64,000 bases of DNA from Agromyces mariniharenae (GCF_008122505.1 NZ_VSSB01000001.1:728891-792890); one strand, 5' to 3'; counted from the first letter of the stretch, positions 41,159-50,132 are shown. The notes: generated by a model from the letters alone, not told the origin. Program-made: numbers and translations.

Positions 41159-42199
41159 ATGACGACCGTCACCACCCCATCCCAGGCCGCGCCCGGCCGA
41201 CGGCGCGGGCCGTCGATGGCCGACGTCGCCCGCGAGGCGAACGTGTCGGGCCAGACGGTCTCGCGCGTGTCCAACGGCCGCGACAACGTCGACCCCGAGA
41301 CGCGCGAGCGCGTGCTCGAGGCCATGCGCAAGCTCGGCTACCGTCCCAACAGCGCCGCCCGCGCGCTGCGCTCGGGCCGGTTCCACAGCATCGGCGTCAT
41401 CATGTTCACGCTCTCGAGCTTCGGAAACATGCGCACGCTCGACGCCATCGCGATCGCCGCGGCCGACGCCGGCTACTCGATCACGCTCATCCCCGTGCCG
41501 CACCCGACGCAGGGCGAGGTCTCGGTCGCGTTCGACCGGCTCAGCGAGGAGGCGGTCGACGGCGTGATCATCATCGTCGAGGCTCACCTGCTCGATGAGA
41601 ACGACGTCGTGCTGCCCGCCGGCCTGCCGGTCGTCGTGGTCGATTCCACCGCGCGCGACCGCTACCCCGTGGTCGACACCGACCAGGCGCACGGCGCCCG
41701 CCTCGCGACCGAGCACCTGCTCGAACTCGGACACCGCACCGTCTGGCACGTCGCCGGCCCCGAGCGGTCGTACTCCGCCACGCACCGGCGCGAGTCGTGG
41801 GAGGCGACGCTCCGTGCGCACGGCGCCGAGGTGCCGCCCGTCGTGGTCGGCGACTGGTCGAGCGAGTCAGGGCACGAACTCGGGCTCGAGCTCGCTCGGA
41901 ACCCCGAGGTCACGGCGATCTTCGCCGCGAACGACCAGATGGCGCTCGGCGTGCTGCGCGCGATGCACGAGACCGGGCGCGCCGTGCCCGACGAGGTGAG
42001 CGTCGTCGGGTTCGACGACATGGAGGAGTCGCGCAGCTTCTGGCCGCCGCTCACGACCGTGCGCCAGTTCTTCGGCGAGGTCGGCCGCCGGTCGGTCGAG
42101 GCGCTCCTTCATGAGGTCGAGTCGGGCGAGCAGGAGGACAGCACCCTCGTGGCCACCGAGCTCATCGTGCGCGAGAGCACGGCGGCGCCCCGGGCCTGA
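41159..42199 (+). CDS. LacI family repressor of the galactan locus
   Basis: 346 residues. The N-terminal LacI HTH covers residues 17-65: PSMADVAREANVSGQTVSRVSNGRDNVDPETRERVLEAM with the hinge helix in NSAARALRSGR. A periplasmic-binding-type sensor follows (SIGVIMFTLSSFGNMRTLDA, VVDTDQAHGARLATEHLLELGH, FAANDQMALGVLRAMHETGR, GFDDMEESRSFWPPLTTVRQ). GAAGGAG lies 6 bases before the ATG. Four matching operators, two by the importer promoter and two by the GH30 promoter 5 kb away, identify its probable regulon. Release by a galactose-containing sugar is inferred. Confidence 0.93.
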   Translation: MTTVTTPSQAAPGRRRGPSMADVAREANVSGQTVSRVSNGRDNVDPETRERVLEAMRKLGYRPNSAARALRSGRFHSIGVIMFTLSSFGNMRTLDAIAIAAADAGYSITLIPVPHPTQGEVSVAFDRLSEEAVDGVIIIVEAHLLDENDVVLPAGLPVVVVDSTARDRYPVVDTDQAHGARLATEHLLELGHRTVWHVAGPERSYSATHRRESWEATLRAHGAEVPPVVVGDWSSESGHELGLELARNPEVTAIFAANDQMALGVLRAMHETGRAVPDEVSVVGFDDMEESRSFWPPLTTVRQFFGEVGRRSVEALLHEVESGEQEDSTLVATELIVRESTAAPRA

Positions 42200-42268
42200 C
42201 GCGGGCGCGGGGCACGGCGAGCGCGCGGCATCCGCTCAGGCGCGCCGCGCCGGACGCGGCCGACACGC

Positions 42269-42331
42269 CGCGAGGGGACGCAACACGCCGTCAGGAATAC
42301 AGGGCGCCCCCGCGTGTCGCGTCCCCTCGCG
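42269..42331. repeat. GGGACGC-family intergenic inverted repeat, copy 2
   Basis: CGCGAGGGGACGCAACACGC (42269-42288) and GCGTGTCGCGTCCCCTCGCG (42312-42331): 20-bp arms pairing at 19 positions, loop 23 bases. It lies between the convergent LacI and GH30 genes and may end both transcripts. Related to 35697-35759 and, as a half element, to 49451-49465. Confidence 0.8.
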
Positions 42332-42425
42332 ATCGAATTCCCATCCCGCGTGGCGCCCGCACCGGTCGCGCGCACGCCGAAGGGCGGCCGCCGCGGATGC
42401 TGCGACCGCCCCTCGAGGCTCCAGA

Positions 42426-45400
42426 TCAGGGCTTGGCGGAGTTCGCCGCCAGGATCCGCTGCGCCGGCGTCTCGGCGGTCGCCGGCTCGACGCCGTCGGC
42501 CGAGACGGTCACGCGCGCGCTGAGCAGCTTGCCCGCGTCGCTTGTGACCGGCGTGTACGTGGCATCCGTCGCACCCTCGATGGGTTCACCATTGCTGAGC
42601 CACTGGTAGGCGATCTCGCCGTCGGCCGGGTCCAGCGTGCCGACCGCCGTCGACGGCGTGCCCACGCGCGGCCGGTCGGCGAGCGCGAGCCCGTCGATCA
42701 CCGCGTGCCGCCGGATCGTCACGGAGTACTCCGCACGAGACGTGCCGTCGGCCGAGGTCACGACCACGGTCGCGACGCCCCCGTTCGCGGTCGTCGGCTG
42801 CGTGACCCGCACGGTCGCGGCCCGGTCGACCGCGATCGCGTCGACCGTCGGCAGGCGCCCGCCGTCGACGTCGACCTCGTAGTCGAGCGTCGCCGCGTCG
42901 AACCCGTCGATCGTCTCGCCGTCGAGGCGCAGCACCGCGAGGTCGGCCACCGACGCGGGCGCGGCCACCGCCTCGGAGACCTCGACCTCCGACACGATGA
43001 GGTGCGTGTTCGCGTAGGCGTTCATGATGACGCGGACGCCCGTCGCCGTGACCGGCGCGAACTCGGCCACCACGGTCGGCGCGCTGCCGTCGGCCGGCGA
43101 CACGACGGGCTCGAACGTCTCCCAGCCGGGCGCCGGGACCCACGCGCCATCCGTGCCGCGCACCTGAACCTGCATGGTCTGCGCCCAGCTCGTCGTGCCG
43201 TCGCGGTAGAACTGCACCGCCACGCGCTGCACCTGGTGCGCCGCCGCGTACTGGTAGGTCAGCGTCGACTGCGCCGGCTTGTTCGACGCCACCCAGTTCG
43301 ACCAGCCCTTGTCGCCGAGCACGCCGTTGCGCGTGCGGTCGACCGGGTAGCCCGACTCGGTGGAGCTCGCCGACGCCGTCGTTCCGGCGTCGGGGTTGAA
43401 GTTGCGCAGCGTGCCCTCGGTGACGAGCACCGAGAGCGTCGCCGCCAGCGAGGCTCCGTCGGCGGATGCCGCGCCGGGCACCCGCACGACGCCGACCTCG
43501 CCGAACGCGGCATCCGCGACGCCCGTCCAGTCCCACGTCACGGGCACGTCGAAGGCGTTCTCGGATGCCCCGACCCGCGCCGGGACGGTCGCGGGCGCAG
43601 CGGCCTGCACCGCCGCGAGCGAGGAGCCCGCGGCAACGGTGATCGAGACCGGGTCGGACGCCGTGAGGCCGCCGACGTCGACGAGCGCCGTCACGGCGAT
43701 CGCCTGGCCGAACACGTCGGTCGCGGTGCCGGGCACCTCGACGCGGCCGGTCGCCGTCCACGCATCCTCATCGGGCAGCTGCCACGCGACTGCGACGGGG
43801 ACGCCCGCGCCCCACGCGTAGCGCGGCACGATCGTCTCGGACAGCACCGGCACGACGCCCGCCAGCGTGCGCGCGGCCACGGTCTGGCCCGCGAGCGGCG
43901 CGAGGTCGCGCGGATCCCACGCCTGGTTGGCGCCGCCGTTCGAGCCGTAGACGCCGACCGTCGCGCCGTTCGCGGTCGATTGCCCGTTCACGTCGAGCGC
44001 GAGCCCGAGCTGCTCGTTCACGAGCGAGTAGGTTCGCCCGTCGGTCGTGTTCACGATCCAGCGTGTCGCCGGGTCACCGGCGGCGGCATCGACGCCCACG
44101 GTGCGCAGGTCGGTGCCCGCGCTCGTCGCGCCGAGCACGCGTCCATCGGATGCCTCGAGCACCACGCGTCGGGTCGCCTCGCGGTCGCCCGCCGCCACCT
44201 CGTGCACGGTCCAGGCCTGCGGCGCGGAGGCCGCGGCATCCGTCGCCAGGTCGCGGATCGTGGTGGCCGCACCCGTCGTGCCGGAGCTCAGCGCCTTGCC
44301 GCTCTGCGCGCCGACGAACTGGTACCGGTGGCCGTCGCGGAGCGCGGGGGCATCCGCTGCGACGCCCGAGACGCCGTCGATGACGAACGTGGTGACCGAC
44401 TTGGCCGGCACGGTCAGCGTCGCGGTGCGCGCCTCGCGGTCGATCGCCACCGCGGCGCCCTCGACGAGCGCGTTCGAGGTCGGGTCGGCGAGCGAGTTCG
44501 CCTGCGTGGTGGTGACCGGCGTGACCGTGGCGCCCTCGGCGATGTCGCCGAAGTTCGACAGGTCGATGGTGACCTGGCGCTCGGATGCCGCGGTGTTGCT
44601 GTGCACGATCGTCGCGCCCGTGCCGTCACCGCGGACGGCCGCCGTGCTCGACGTGCTGTCGACCGCGATCAGGTGGTCGCCCTCGTGGAGGTACTTCGTG
44701 AAGTTGCGGATGGTGTTGAACTTCGAGTTGATCGACACGCCGCACTCGGCGACCTTCGTCGAGTCGCCGCCGGCGGCGGCCACGCGGCGCACCGACTTCC
44801 AGACGGTGCCGTCGGCCTCCTGGTAGGGCGCGCAGTCGAGGTCGATGAAGATCGAGCCCCAGTTCGAGTTCTCCGCCTGCGGCTCCATGTTGTACAGGTC
44901 CTCGACGGGCTGCCAGAGCACCCACGCCTTCGGCTCGAGCTCGCGCAGGTCGTCCTGGATGCGGCTCGCGATGCCGAGGCCGTTCTCGATGCTGAGCGGG
45001 TTGTTGCCGCTCACCCAGTTGCCCTCGATCTCGCTCATCCAGAGGTCGGTGTCGGCCTGCTTGGCGAGGTCGCGCACGGTGAGCCGGCCCGACGTGCCGT
45101 AGGTGTGCACGTTCATGCGGTCGACCTTGTCGCGGGTCGCCGCCGGGTAGCCGGCCCAGTTCGTTGCGAACGTGCCGGGGTTCGTCTCGTCCATGGCGGC
45201 GAGGCCGGCGTCGGTCGTGGTGGCCGGGTCGTCGAGCTCGGCGCGCACGGCGTCGATGAGCTGCACCTGACGGGCGGGGCCGACGTGCATGCCCTCCTGG
45301 CGCCCGCCGACCGGCTTGCCGTTGCTCAGCGTGGTGCCCCAGTAGTTCGTGTTCGGCTCGTTGAACGGGTCGATGGTGTCGATGTCGATGCCGTACTCGT

Positions 45401-46082
45401 CCTCGAGGTGCTCGGTGACGTTCACGAGGTAGGTCGCGAACTGCGCCTGCGCGGCGGGCTTCAGCTGCTCGGACGAGGCGTTGAACCCGCCCGACACGTA
45501 GCCGCTCTCGGTCATGAAGTACGGCGCCGAGTTCGCGAAGGTCTCCCAGTGCGTGATCTGGTCGTCGGCGGCCAGCCGCTCGACCCACCAGCGCTGCGTC
45601 TCGTCGGCGTCCCAGTCGTACGACGCGGGGTCGTCGGCGTTCCACGCGGCGAGCAGCGCGTTGCGGTCGGCGTACGTGGTGGAGACGCCGCCGTAGGTCC
45701 CGGCGTCGCCGGCGGGATTCGGCGCCCACCAGCCGTCGACGGCACCGCCCGGACGCAGGTAGTCCTGCACGTCCGACGCGTTGCCGCCGCCGATGTTGTA
45801 GCGCGCGATGTTGAGGTCGAGGCCGTCCTCGCCGAAGACCGCCTGGTAGAGCTCCTCGCGGAGGTCCTCGGGGTAGCCGCCGGTCGCGTTCGCGAACCAG
45901 ACCAGGCTGGTGCCCCAGCCCTCGAACGCCTCGCCCGCGTACGCGGGGTTGGGGGTGATGGTGATGCCGTCCGCCGCGGAGGCCGGAGCCGCCGCGGCGA
46001 TCGGCACGGCCAGCAATGCACCGGTGAGTGCGGCGCTCGCGGTGAGCGCGGTGAGTCGTCGTCTGCCATGAGACATCGTCAT
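42426..46082 (-). CDS. Large secreted GH30 glycosidase (endo-beta-1,6-galactanase-like), multidomain
   Basis: 1218 residues, secreted by Sec (signal 1-37, cleavage near PASAAD). The GH30 (beta/alpha)8 domain has GITITPNPAYAGEAFEGWGTSLVWFA at its start, then acid/base E242 in DPFNEPNTNYW and nucleophile E351 in WMSEIEGNW, with NVHTYGTSGR between them. A beta-sandwich follows, then a ricin-like beta-trefoil (HRYQFVGAQSGKAL, LGLALDVNGQSTANGATVG, NQAW), a Big_4-type Ig domain (AWQLPDEDAW), a discoidin-like carbohydrate-binding region (SSTESGYPVDRTRNGVLGDK) and C-terminal cadherin/Ig-like modules. It probably cuts galactans such as plant arabinogalactan side chains; GH35 and the importer then handle the products. 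Two LacI-type operators lie upstream. No wall anchor is visible. Confidence 0.88.
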   Translation of the reverse strand: MTMSHGRRRLTALTASAALTGALLAVPIAAAAPASAADGITITPNPAYAGEAFEGWGTSLVWFANATGGYPEDLREELYQAVFGEDGLDLNIARYNIGGGNASDVQDYLRPGGAVDGWWAPNPAGDAGTYGGVSTTYADRNALLAAWNADDPASYDWDADETQRWWVERLAADDQITHWETFANSAPYFMTESGYVSGGFNASSEQLKPAAQAQFATYLVNVTEHLEDEYGIDIDTIDPFNEPNTNYWGTTLSNGKPVGGRQEGMHVGPARQVQLIDAVRAELDDPATTTDAGLAAMDETNPGTFATNWAGYPAATRDKVDRMNVHTYGTSGRLTVRDLAKQADTDLWMSEIEGNWVSGNNPLSIENGLGIASRIQDDLRELEPKAWVLWQPVEDLYNMEPQAENSNWGSIFIDLDCAPYQEADGTVWKSVRRVAAAGGDSTKVAECGVSINSKFNTIRNFTKYLHEGDHLIAVDSTSSTAAVRGDGTGATIVHSNTAASERQVTIDLSNFGDIAEGATVTPVTTTQANSLADPTSNALVEGAAVAIDREARTATLTVPAKSVTTFVIDGVSGVAADAPALRDGHRYQFVGAQSGKALSSGTTGAATTIRDLATDAAASAPQAWTVHEVAAGDREATRRVVLEASDGRVLGATSAGTDLRTVGVDAAAGDPATRWIVNTTDGRTYSLVNEQLGLALDVNGQSTANGATVGVYGSNGGANQAWDPRDLAPLAGQTVAARTLAGVVPVLSETIVPRYAWGAGVPVAVAWQLPDEDAWTATGRVEVPGTATDVFGQAIAVTALVDVGGLTASDPVSITVAAGSSLAAVQAAAPATVPARVGASENAFDVPVTWDWTGVADAAFGEVGVVRVPGAASADGASLAATLSVLVTEGTLRNFNPDAGTTASASSTESGYPVDRTRNGVLGDKGWSNWVASNKPAQSTLTYQYAAAHQVQRVAVQFYRDGTTSWAQTMQVQVRGTDGAWVPAPGWETFEPVVSPADGSAPTVVAEFAPVTATGVRVIMNAYANTHLIVSEVEVSEAVAAPASVADLAVLRLDGETIDGFDAATLDYEVDVDGGRLPTVDAIAVDRAATVRVTQPTTANGGVATVVVTSADGTSRAEYSVTIRRHAVIDGLALADRPRVGTPSTAVGTLDPADGEIAYQWLSNGEPIEGATDATYTPVTSDAGKLLSARVTVSADGVEPATAETPAQRILAANSAKP

Positions 46083-46119
46083 TGACGTCGTCCTCTTTCG
46101 CCGTCGAAGTGTGGTGGTG

Positions 46120-46145
46120 CGAGCGTGTTGACGTCAACACGCTCG
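46120..46145. promoter_or_regulatory. LacI-family operator C (GH30 promoter, start-site side)
   Basis: A perfect 26-bp palindrome centred on 46132/46133, with core TGTTGACGTCAACA and arms extended by CGAGCG / CGCTCG. It lies 38-63 bases upstream of the GH30 start. Confidence 0.9.
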
Positions 46146-46158
46146 GGCACGACGATAC

Positions 46159-46174
46159 ATGTTGACGTCAACAT
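46159..46174. promoter_or_regulatory. LacI-family operator D (GH30 promoter, upstream)
   Basis: ATGTTGACGTCAACAT, perfect 16-bp palindrome, centre 34 bp from operator C. TATCGT (46157-46152, minus strand) lies between C and D, the same arrangement as at the importer promoter. Confidence 0.9.
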
Positions 46175-46301
46175 TCGGAAGTGCATGACGTCGTCCTTCC
46201 AGTGACTGCCTCACGACGATCCCGGATCGCAACGGGTTCCCAGCGACCCCGTGCTGCGGAAGGATCGGACGGACCGGACCGCCGGGGAACGGAGGACGCT
46301 C

Positions 46302-47024
46302 GTGGTACGAGAAGTGTGGCTCGCCCGACACGGGGAGAGCATCGGCAACGTCGCCGCCTCCAGGGCGGAGGCGGAGGGACTCGAGGTCATCCCGCTGGAG
46401 CCCCGAGATGCCGACGTGCCGCTCTCGCCGGTCGGCGTCGAACAGGCGGAAGCGCTCGGCCGCTGGCTGCTGCCCCGGCTGTCGGGGTTCGACTCGACCT
46501 GGACCTCGCCGTACGTGCGAGCCCGCCAGACGCTCGAGATCGCCATGGGCGAGCCGGTCGAGGCGCCGGTCGTGTTCGCCGACGAGCGCCTCCGCGATCG
46601 GGAGCTCGGGGTGCTCGACCTCCTGACCCGCGCCGGCGTGCTGGCGCGCGTCCCGACGGAGTTCGAGCGCCGACGGCACCTGGGCAAGTTCTACCACCGG
46701 CCGCCGGGCGGCGAGTCGTGGGCGGATGTCGCCCTGCGCCTGCGCTCGTTCTACCGCGACTTCGGCGACGCGGCGGGCGACCGGGCGTTCGTGATGGCGC
46801 ACGATGCGGTCGTGATGGTGTCGCTCTACGTGCTCCTCGGATGGAGCGAAGGGGAACTGCTGGAGTTCGCGCAGGCGAACGTCGTCGGCAACGCGTCGAT
46901 CACGCAGCTCGAGCAGGTCGACGGCCGGTTCCGGCTCGTGGGGTTCGGCATGGTCGAGCACCTGCGCGCCGAGGGTGCAGCGGTGACCCTGCATCCGGGG
47001 GACGCGGATGTCAGGCCGACGTGA
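46302..47024 (+). CDS. Histidine phosphatase family protein
   Basis: 240 residues. The catalytic opening is VWLARHGESIGNVAAS (residues 5-20), then PLSPVGVEQAEALGRWL and TSPYVRARQTLEIA, with the second histidine in VMAHDAVVMVSLYVLLG near residue 168. Family members are broad-specificity phosphatases or mutases; this one probably acts on a small phosphate ester. The start is GTG 46302 because GGAGG lies at 46291-46295; a GTG 51 bases earlier lacks one. It overlaps the NAD(P)HX dehydratase gene by 17 bases, so the two form an operon. Confidence 0.87.
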   Translation: MVREVWLARHGESIGNVAASRAEAEGLEVIPLEPRDADVPLSPVGVEQAEALGRWLLPRLSGFDSTWTSPYVRARQTLEIAMGEPVEAPVVFADERLRDRELGVLDLLTRAGVLARVPTEFERRRHLGKFYHRPPGGESWADVALRLRSFYRDFGDAAGDRAFVMAHDAVVMVSLYVLLGWSEGELLEFAQANVVGNASITQLEQVDGRFRLVGFGMVEHLRAEGAAVTLHPGDADVRPT

Positions 47025-47859
47025 GTCGGCGCCGGTCGATGTCGCGCTGCTGCGCGACTGGCCGTTGCCCGCGCCCGGCGAGTCCAAGGACGCGCGCGGC
47101 CGCGTCGTGGTGGTGGGCGGCTCCGCGCGGACACCGGGCGCGGTCGTGCTCGCCGGCGTCGCCGCACTCCGGGTCGGAGCCGGTCGACTCACCCTCGTGG
47201 TGCCGGAGTCGATCGCCGCGCACGTCGCGATCGCCGTGCCCGAGGCCGGGGTCATCCGGCTCCCCGACGGCCGCGGTGCACTGCTGACCGATGACGCCCA
47301 CGACGAGCTGGAGTCCGCCGACGCCGTGGTCGTGGGTCCCGGCTTCATCGAGCCGGGGATCGCGCTTCGGGCGGTCGCCGAGGCCTGCGAGACGATCACG
47401 GCGCCGACGGGGCTCGCGCTGGATGCGTTCGCGCTCGGCGTGCTTCCCGACCTCGACGACCTCGTCCTGCCGGCCGAGACGGTCCTGACACCCAACATTG
47501 AGGAGGCGGGCATCCTGCTGGGTCACGACGTCGGCGACGCGGCGGCCGTCGTCGGCGAGATCGCGGGCCGCTACGGGGCGGCGGTCACCTGCTACGGCGA
47601 GATCGCCGTCGCCGACGGTCGCCGCTGGCACGTGGAGGCGGGTGGCCCCGGCCTCGGCACCTCGGGCAGCGGCGACGTGCTCGCGGGCGCCGTCGCCGGG
47701 CTGCTCGCCCGAGGGGCGGATGCCGCGCAGGCGGCGGTCTGGGCGACGTTCGCGCATGCGATGGCCGGTGATCGACTGGTCACCCGGATCGCACCGGTGG
47801 GGTTCCTGGCGCGCGAGCTCTGCGACGAGCTGCCGCGCGCGCTCGCGACCGTCGGCTGA
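47008..47859 (+). CDS. nnrD: ADP/ATP-dependent NAD(P)H-hydrate dehydratase
   Basis: 283 residues of the YjeF C-terminal/ribokinase-like family, which repairs hydrated NAD(P)H. ARGRVVVVGGSARTPGAVVLAG near residue 30 is the family's opening, with ALRVGAGRLTLVVP, VVGPGFIEP, LTPNIEEAGILLG (normally TPHxGE), and the anion-hole/nucleotide motif GGPGLGTSGSGDVLAG near residue 212 with its catalytic Asp. The epimerase half (YjeF N-terminal) is not fused here. The ATG lies inside the 3' end of the phosphatase gene (17-base overlap). It converges with the DNA ligase gene. Confidence 0.9.
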   Translation: MSGRRESAPVDVALLRDWPLPAPGESKDARGRVVVVGGSARTPGAVVLAGVAALRVGAGRLTLVVPESIAAHVAIAVPEAGVIRLPDGRGALLTDDAHDELESADAVVVGPGFIEPGIALRAVAEACETITAPTGLALDAFALGVLPDLDDLVLPAETVLTPNIEEAGILLGHDVGDAAAVVGEIAGRYGAAVTCYGEIAVADGRRWHVEAGGPGLGTSGSGDVLAGAVAGLLARGADAAQAAVWATFAHAMAGDRLVTRIAPVGFLARELCDELPRALATVG

Positions 47860-47870
47860 GCTCGGATCCC

Positions 47871-49394
47871 CTACCCCCGCAGCAGCCCGCGCAGCGTCTG
47901 GATCGTGTCGGCGTCTTCAGGCCGCTTGTCGTCGCGGTAGTGCTTGACCCGCGCGAACCGCAGCGCGATGCCGCCCGGATACCGCGTCGAGCGCTGCACG
48001 CCGTCGATCGCGATCTCGACGACCGTGGTCGGCGCCACCCACACCGTGTTGGCCGTGCGACGCACCTCGATCTCCTGGAAGTACTCGGTCTGCCAGCGCA
48101 GCAGCTCGTCGGTGAGGCCCTTGAACGTCTTGCCCACCATCACGTAGTCGCCGGGCTCGCCGAACTCCCCGGTCGGGTCGAGCGCGCCGAGGTGCAGGTT
48201 GGACAGCCAGCCGGTGCGTCGACCCGAGCCCCACTCGCAGGCGAGGACCACGAGGTCGTAGGTGTGCACGGGCTTGACCTTGATCCAGCTCGAGCCCCGG
48301 CGTCCCGCGGCGTACGGCGACTCGATCGCCTTCACGACGACGCCCTCCTGCCCGGCCGCGAGCGCGTCACGCGACACCCGCTCGGCGACCTCGGGGTCGG
48401 ACGTGACCTCGCCGGGGATGCGGTGCCCCGCGGCCACGCGCTCGAGCTCGGCCAGCCGCGTCGCGAGCGGTTCGTCGAGCAGGTCGCGCCCGTCGACGTG
48501 CAGCACGTCGAAGAACCACGGATGCAGCAGCGTCTCGCGCGCGGCATCCGCACCGAACCGCGACATCGTCTCCTGGAAGGGCCGCGGCGCGCCGTCCTCG
48601 TCGAGCGAGAGCGTCTCGCCGTCGAGGATGACATCCCGCACCGGCATCCGTCGCACGACCTCGACGACCTCGGGGAGCCGGTGCGTGATGTCGGCGAGGT
48701 TGCGCGTGAAGACGCGCACGTCGTCGCCCGAGCGGTGCACCTGGATGCGCGCCCCGTCGAGCTTGTACTCCACGGATGCCTCGCCCGTCGTCGCGAGCGC
48801 GGCCGATGCCGTGGCGGCCGTCGCCGCCAGCATCGGCAGCACCGGGCGGCCCACCTGCAGGCCGACCGACTCGAGCTCCTGCTCGCTGCCGGTGAGCGCG
48901 AGCCGCGCCGTCTCGCCGAGGTCGCCCGACAGCATCGCCGCACGCCGCACCACGTCGCCCGGGCGCTGCGCCGCGCGCGCGATCGCATCGGTGACGACGC
49001 CCTCGAGCGCCCCGGTGCGCATCTCTCCGAGCAGCACCTTGGCGAGGAAGCCCTGCTCGCGCTCGGTCGCGCGCGACGTGAGGTCGCGCAGGTCGCGCGT
49101 GCGCTCGGCGGCCGAACCCGTGCCCGCGGTGGCGCGCAGCCGGTCGAGCAGCGCGTCGAGGTCGCCGACCGTGAGCGTCGGCGTCTCGGCCGGCTCGCCC
49201 ATCACCGTGGCGACGCTGCGCCAGCCGACGCCCACGCGGCCCTGCCGAGGCCTGCCGACGAGGAACCCGATCGCCGGGGCGATCTCGTCGGGCTCGAGCC
49301 GCACGAGCAGCGCGGCGAGCGCATCGACCTTGGCCAGCCGCGAGCGCGTGGCGGCAACGGTGTCGGACGTGGTGACGAGCTCATCGAGCAGCAC
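47871..49394 (-). CDS. ATP-dependent DNA ligase
   Basis: 507 residues, archaeal/actinobacterial LigB-like type. Order: helical DNA-binding domain (1-200), adenylation domain with motif I nucleophile K211 in EYKLDGARIQVH, then TRNLADITHRLPE, VILDGETLSLDEDG (motif III), FDVLHVDGRDLL (IIIa), EGVVVKAIESPYAAGRRG (IV) and WIKVKPVHTYDLVV (V), and the OB domain ending FARVKHYRDDKRPEDADT. It supplements the NAD-dependent LigA expected elsewhere and may serve repair. The GTG at 49394 has CAGACT (49406-49401) six bases upstream and no ribosome site: leaderless. Confidence 0.95.
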   Translation of the reverse strand: MLLDELVTTSDTVAATRSRLAKVDALAALLVRLEPDEIAPAIGFLVGRPRQGRVGVGWRSVATVMGEPAETPTLTVGDLDALLDRLRATAGTGSAAERTRDLRDLTSRATEREQGFLAKVLLGEMRTGALEGVVTDAIARAAQRPGDVVRRAAMLSGDLGETARLALTGSEQELESVGLQVGRPVLPMLAATAATASAALATTGEASVEYKLDGARIQVHRSGDDVRVFTRNLADITHRLPEVVEVVRRMPVRDVILDGETLSLDEDGAPRPFQETMSRFGADAARETLLHPWFFDVLHVDGRDLLDEPLATRLAELERVAAGHRIPGEVTSDPEVAERVSRDALAAGQEGVVVKAIESPYAAGRRGSSWIKVKPVHTYDLVVLACEWGSGRRTGWLSNLHLGALDPTGEFGEPGDYVMVGKTFKGLTDELLRWQTEYFQEIEVRRTANTVWVAPTTVVEIAIDGVQRSTRYPGGIALRFARVKHYRDDKRPEDADTIQTLRGLLRG

Positions 49395-49555
49395 GGAGCC
49401 AGTCTGGCACCGCCCGCCGACACGGGCTCGCGCCGACCTCCGCACCTGGTCGAGGGGACGCGTACGGCGTGGCGCGGGGCAAAGCGAGGGGGCAGGACCG
49501 CCCGCCCGCTACGCTGGCGCGCACCCGCGGCATCCGCACCCATCTGGAGGAGATC

Positions 49556-50005
49556 ATGACCACCCCCGCAACCACTGACGTCCCGCTCTCGCAGCCGCTG
49601 TACGGCGCGTCCTTCGGGCAGTCCATCAGCCGGTTCTTCAAGAAGTACGCCACGTTCACCGGCCGCGCGAGCCGCAGCGAATTCTGGTGGTGGTTCCTCG
49701 TGAACGCCATCGTGGGCATCGTGCTCTACGGCATCACGTACGGCATCGGCGTCTCGGGCGCCGTCGTGAACGACCAGGGCGTGCTCGTCTTCGGTCCGGC
49801 CTACTGGATCGGCCTCGTGCTGACGATCGCCTGGGCGCTCGGGACGATCGTCCCGTGGCTCGCGCTCTGCTGGCGCCGCCTGCACGACACGAACCGCCCC
49901 GGTCCGTTCTACTTCCTCGCCCTCATCCCGTTCGTCGGCGGCATCATCCTGCTCGTCCTCCTGGCGCTGCCCACCGACCCGGCCGGGGCCCGCTTCGACG
50001 CCTGA
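49556..50005 (+). CDS. DUF805 family membrane protein
   Basis: 149 residues. The soluble start has FGQSISRFFKKYATFTGRASRSEFWWWFL, where FxGRAxRxEFW is the DUF805 signature. Three or four spans follow, with the conserved WRRLHDTNRPGPFYFLALIPFVGGIIL block near residue 100. Function unknown; small inner-membrane proteins. GGAGGAG lies 6 bases before the ATG and TACGCT (around 49509) is a plausible -10. A half copy of the GGGACGC element (49451-49465) lies upstream. Confidence 0.88.
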   Translation: MTTPATTDVPLSQPLYGASFGQSISRFFKKYATFTGRASRSEFWWWFLVNAIVGIVLYGITYGIGVSGAVVNDQGVLVFGPAYWIGLVLTIAWALGTIVPWLALCWRRLHDTNRPGPFYFLALIPFVGGIILLVLLALPTDPAGARFDA

Positions 50006-50040
50006 CCCCACGCGGCGGCCGGCGCGCAACCCGCCCGGCC

Positions 50041-50132
50041 GCCGCGCACCGCGTTCCTGAGGCGGTCCGCTTCGAGCCGGGCGTCCGCCGCGCACCGCGT
50101 TCCTCAGGCGGTCCGCTTCGAGCCGGGCGTCC
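50041..50132. repeat. Two tandem 46-bp copies
   Basis: Direct duplication of a 46-base unit beginning GCCGCGCACCGCGTTCCT at 50041 and 50087, identical except one G/C (GAGGCGG versus CAGGCGG). It lies between the DUF805 gene and the GntR promoter; a third partial copy starts at 50133. Confidence 0.85.

Noticed and set aside
42111..46085. A 1324-codon open frame on the plus strand across the GH30 gene region
   Set aside because: It lies antisense to a clear GH30 enzyme, is full of Arg/Gly/Val-rich low-complexity text, and has no ribosome site. Long antisense frames are expected in DNA with few stop codons.
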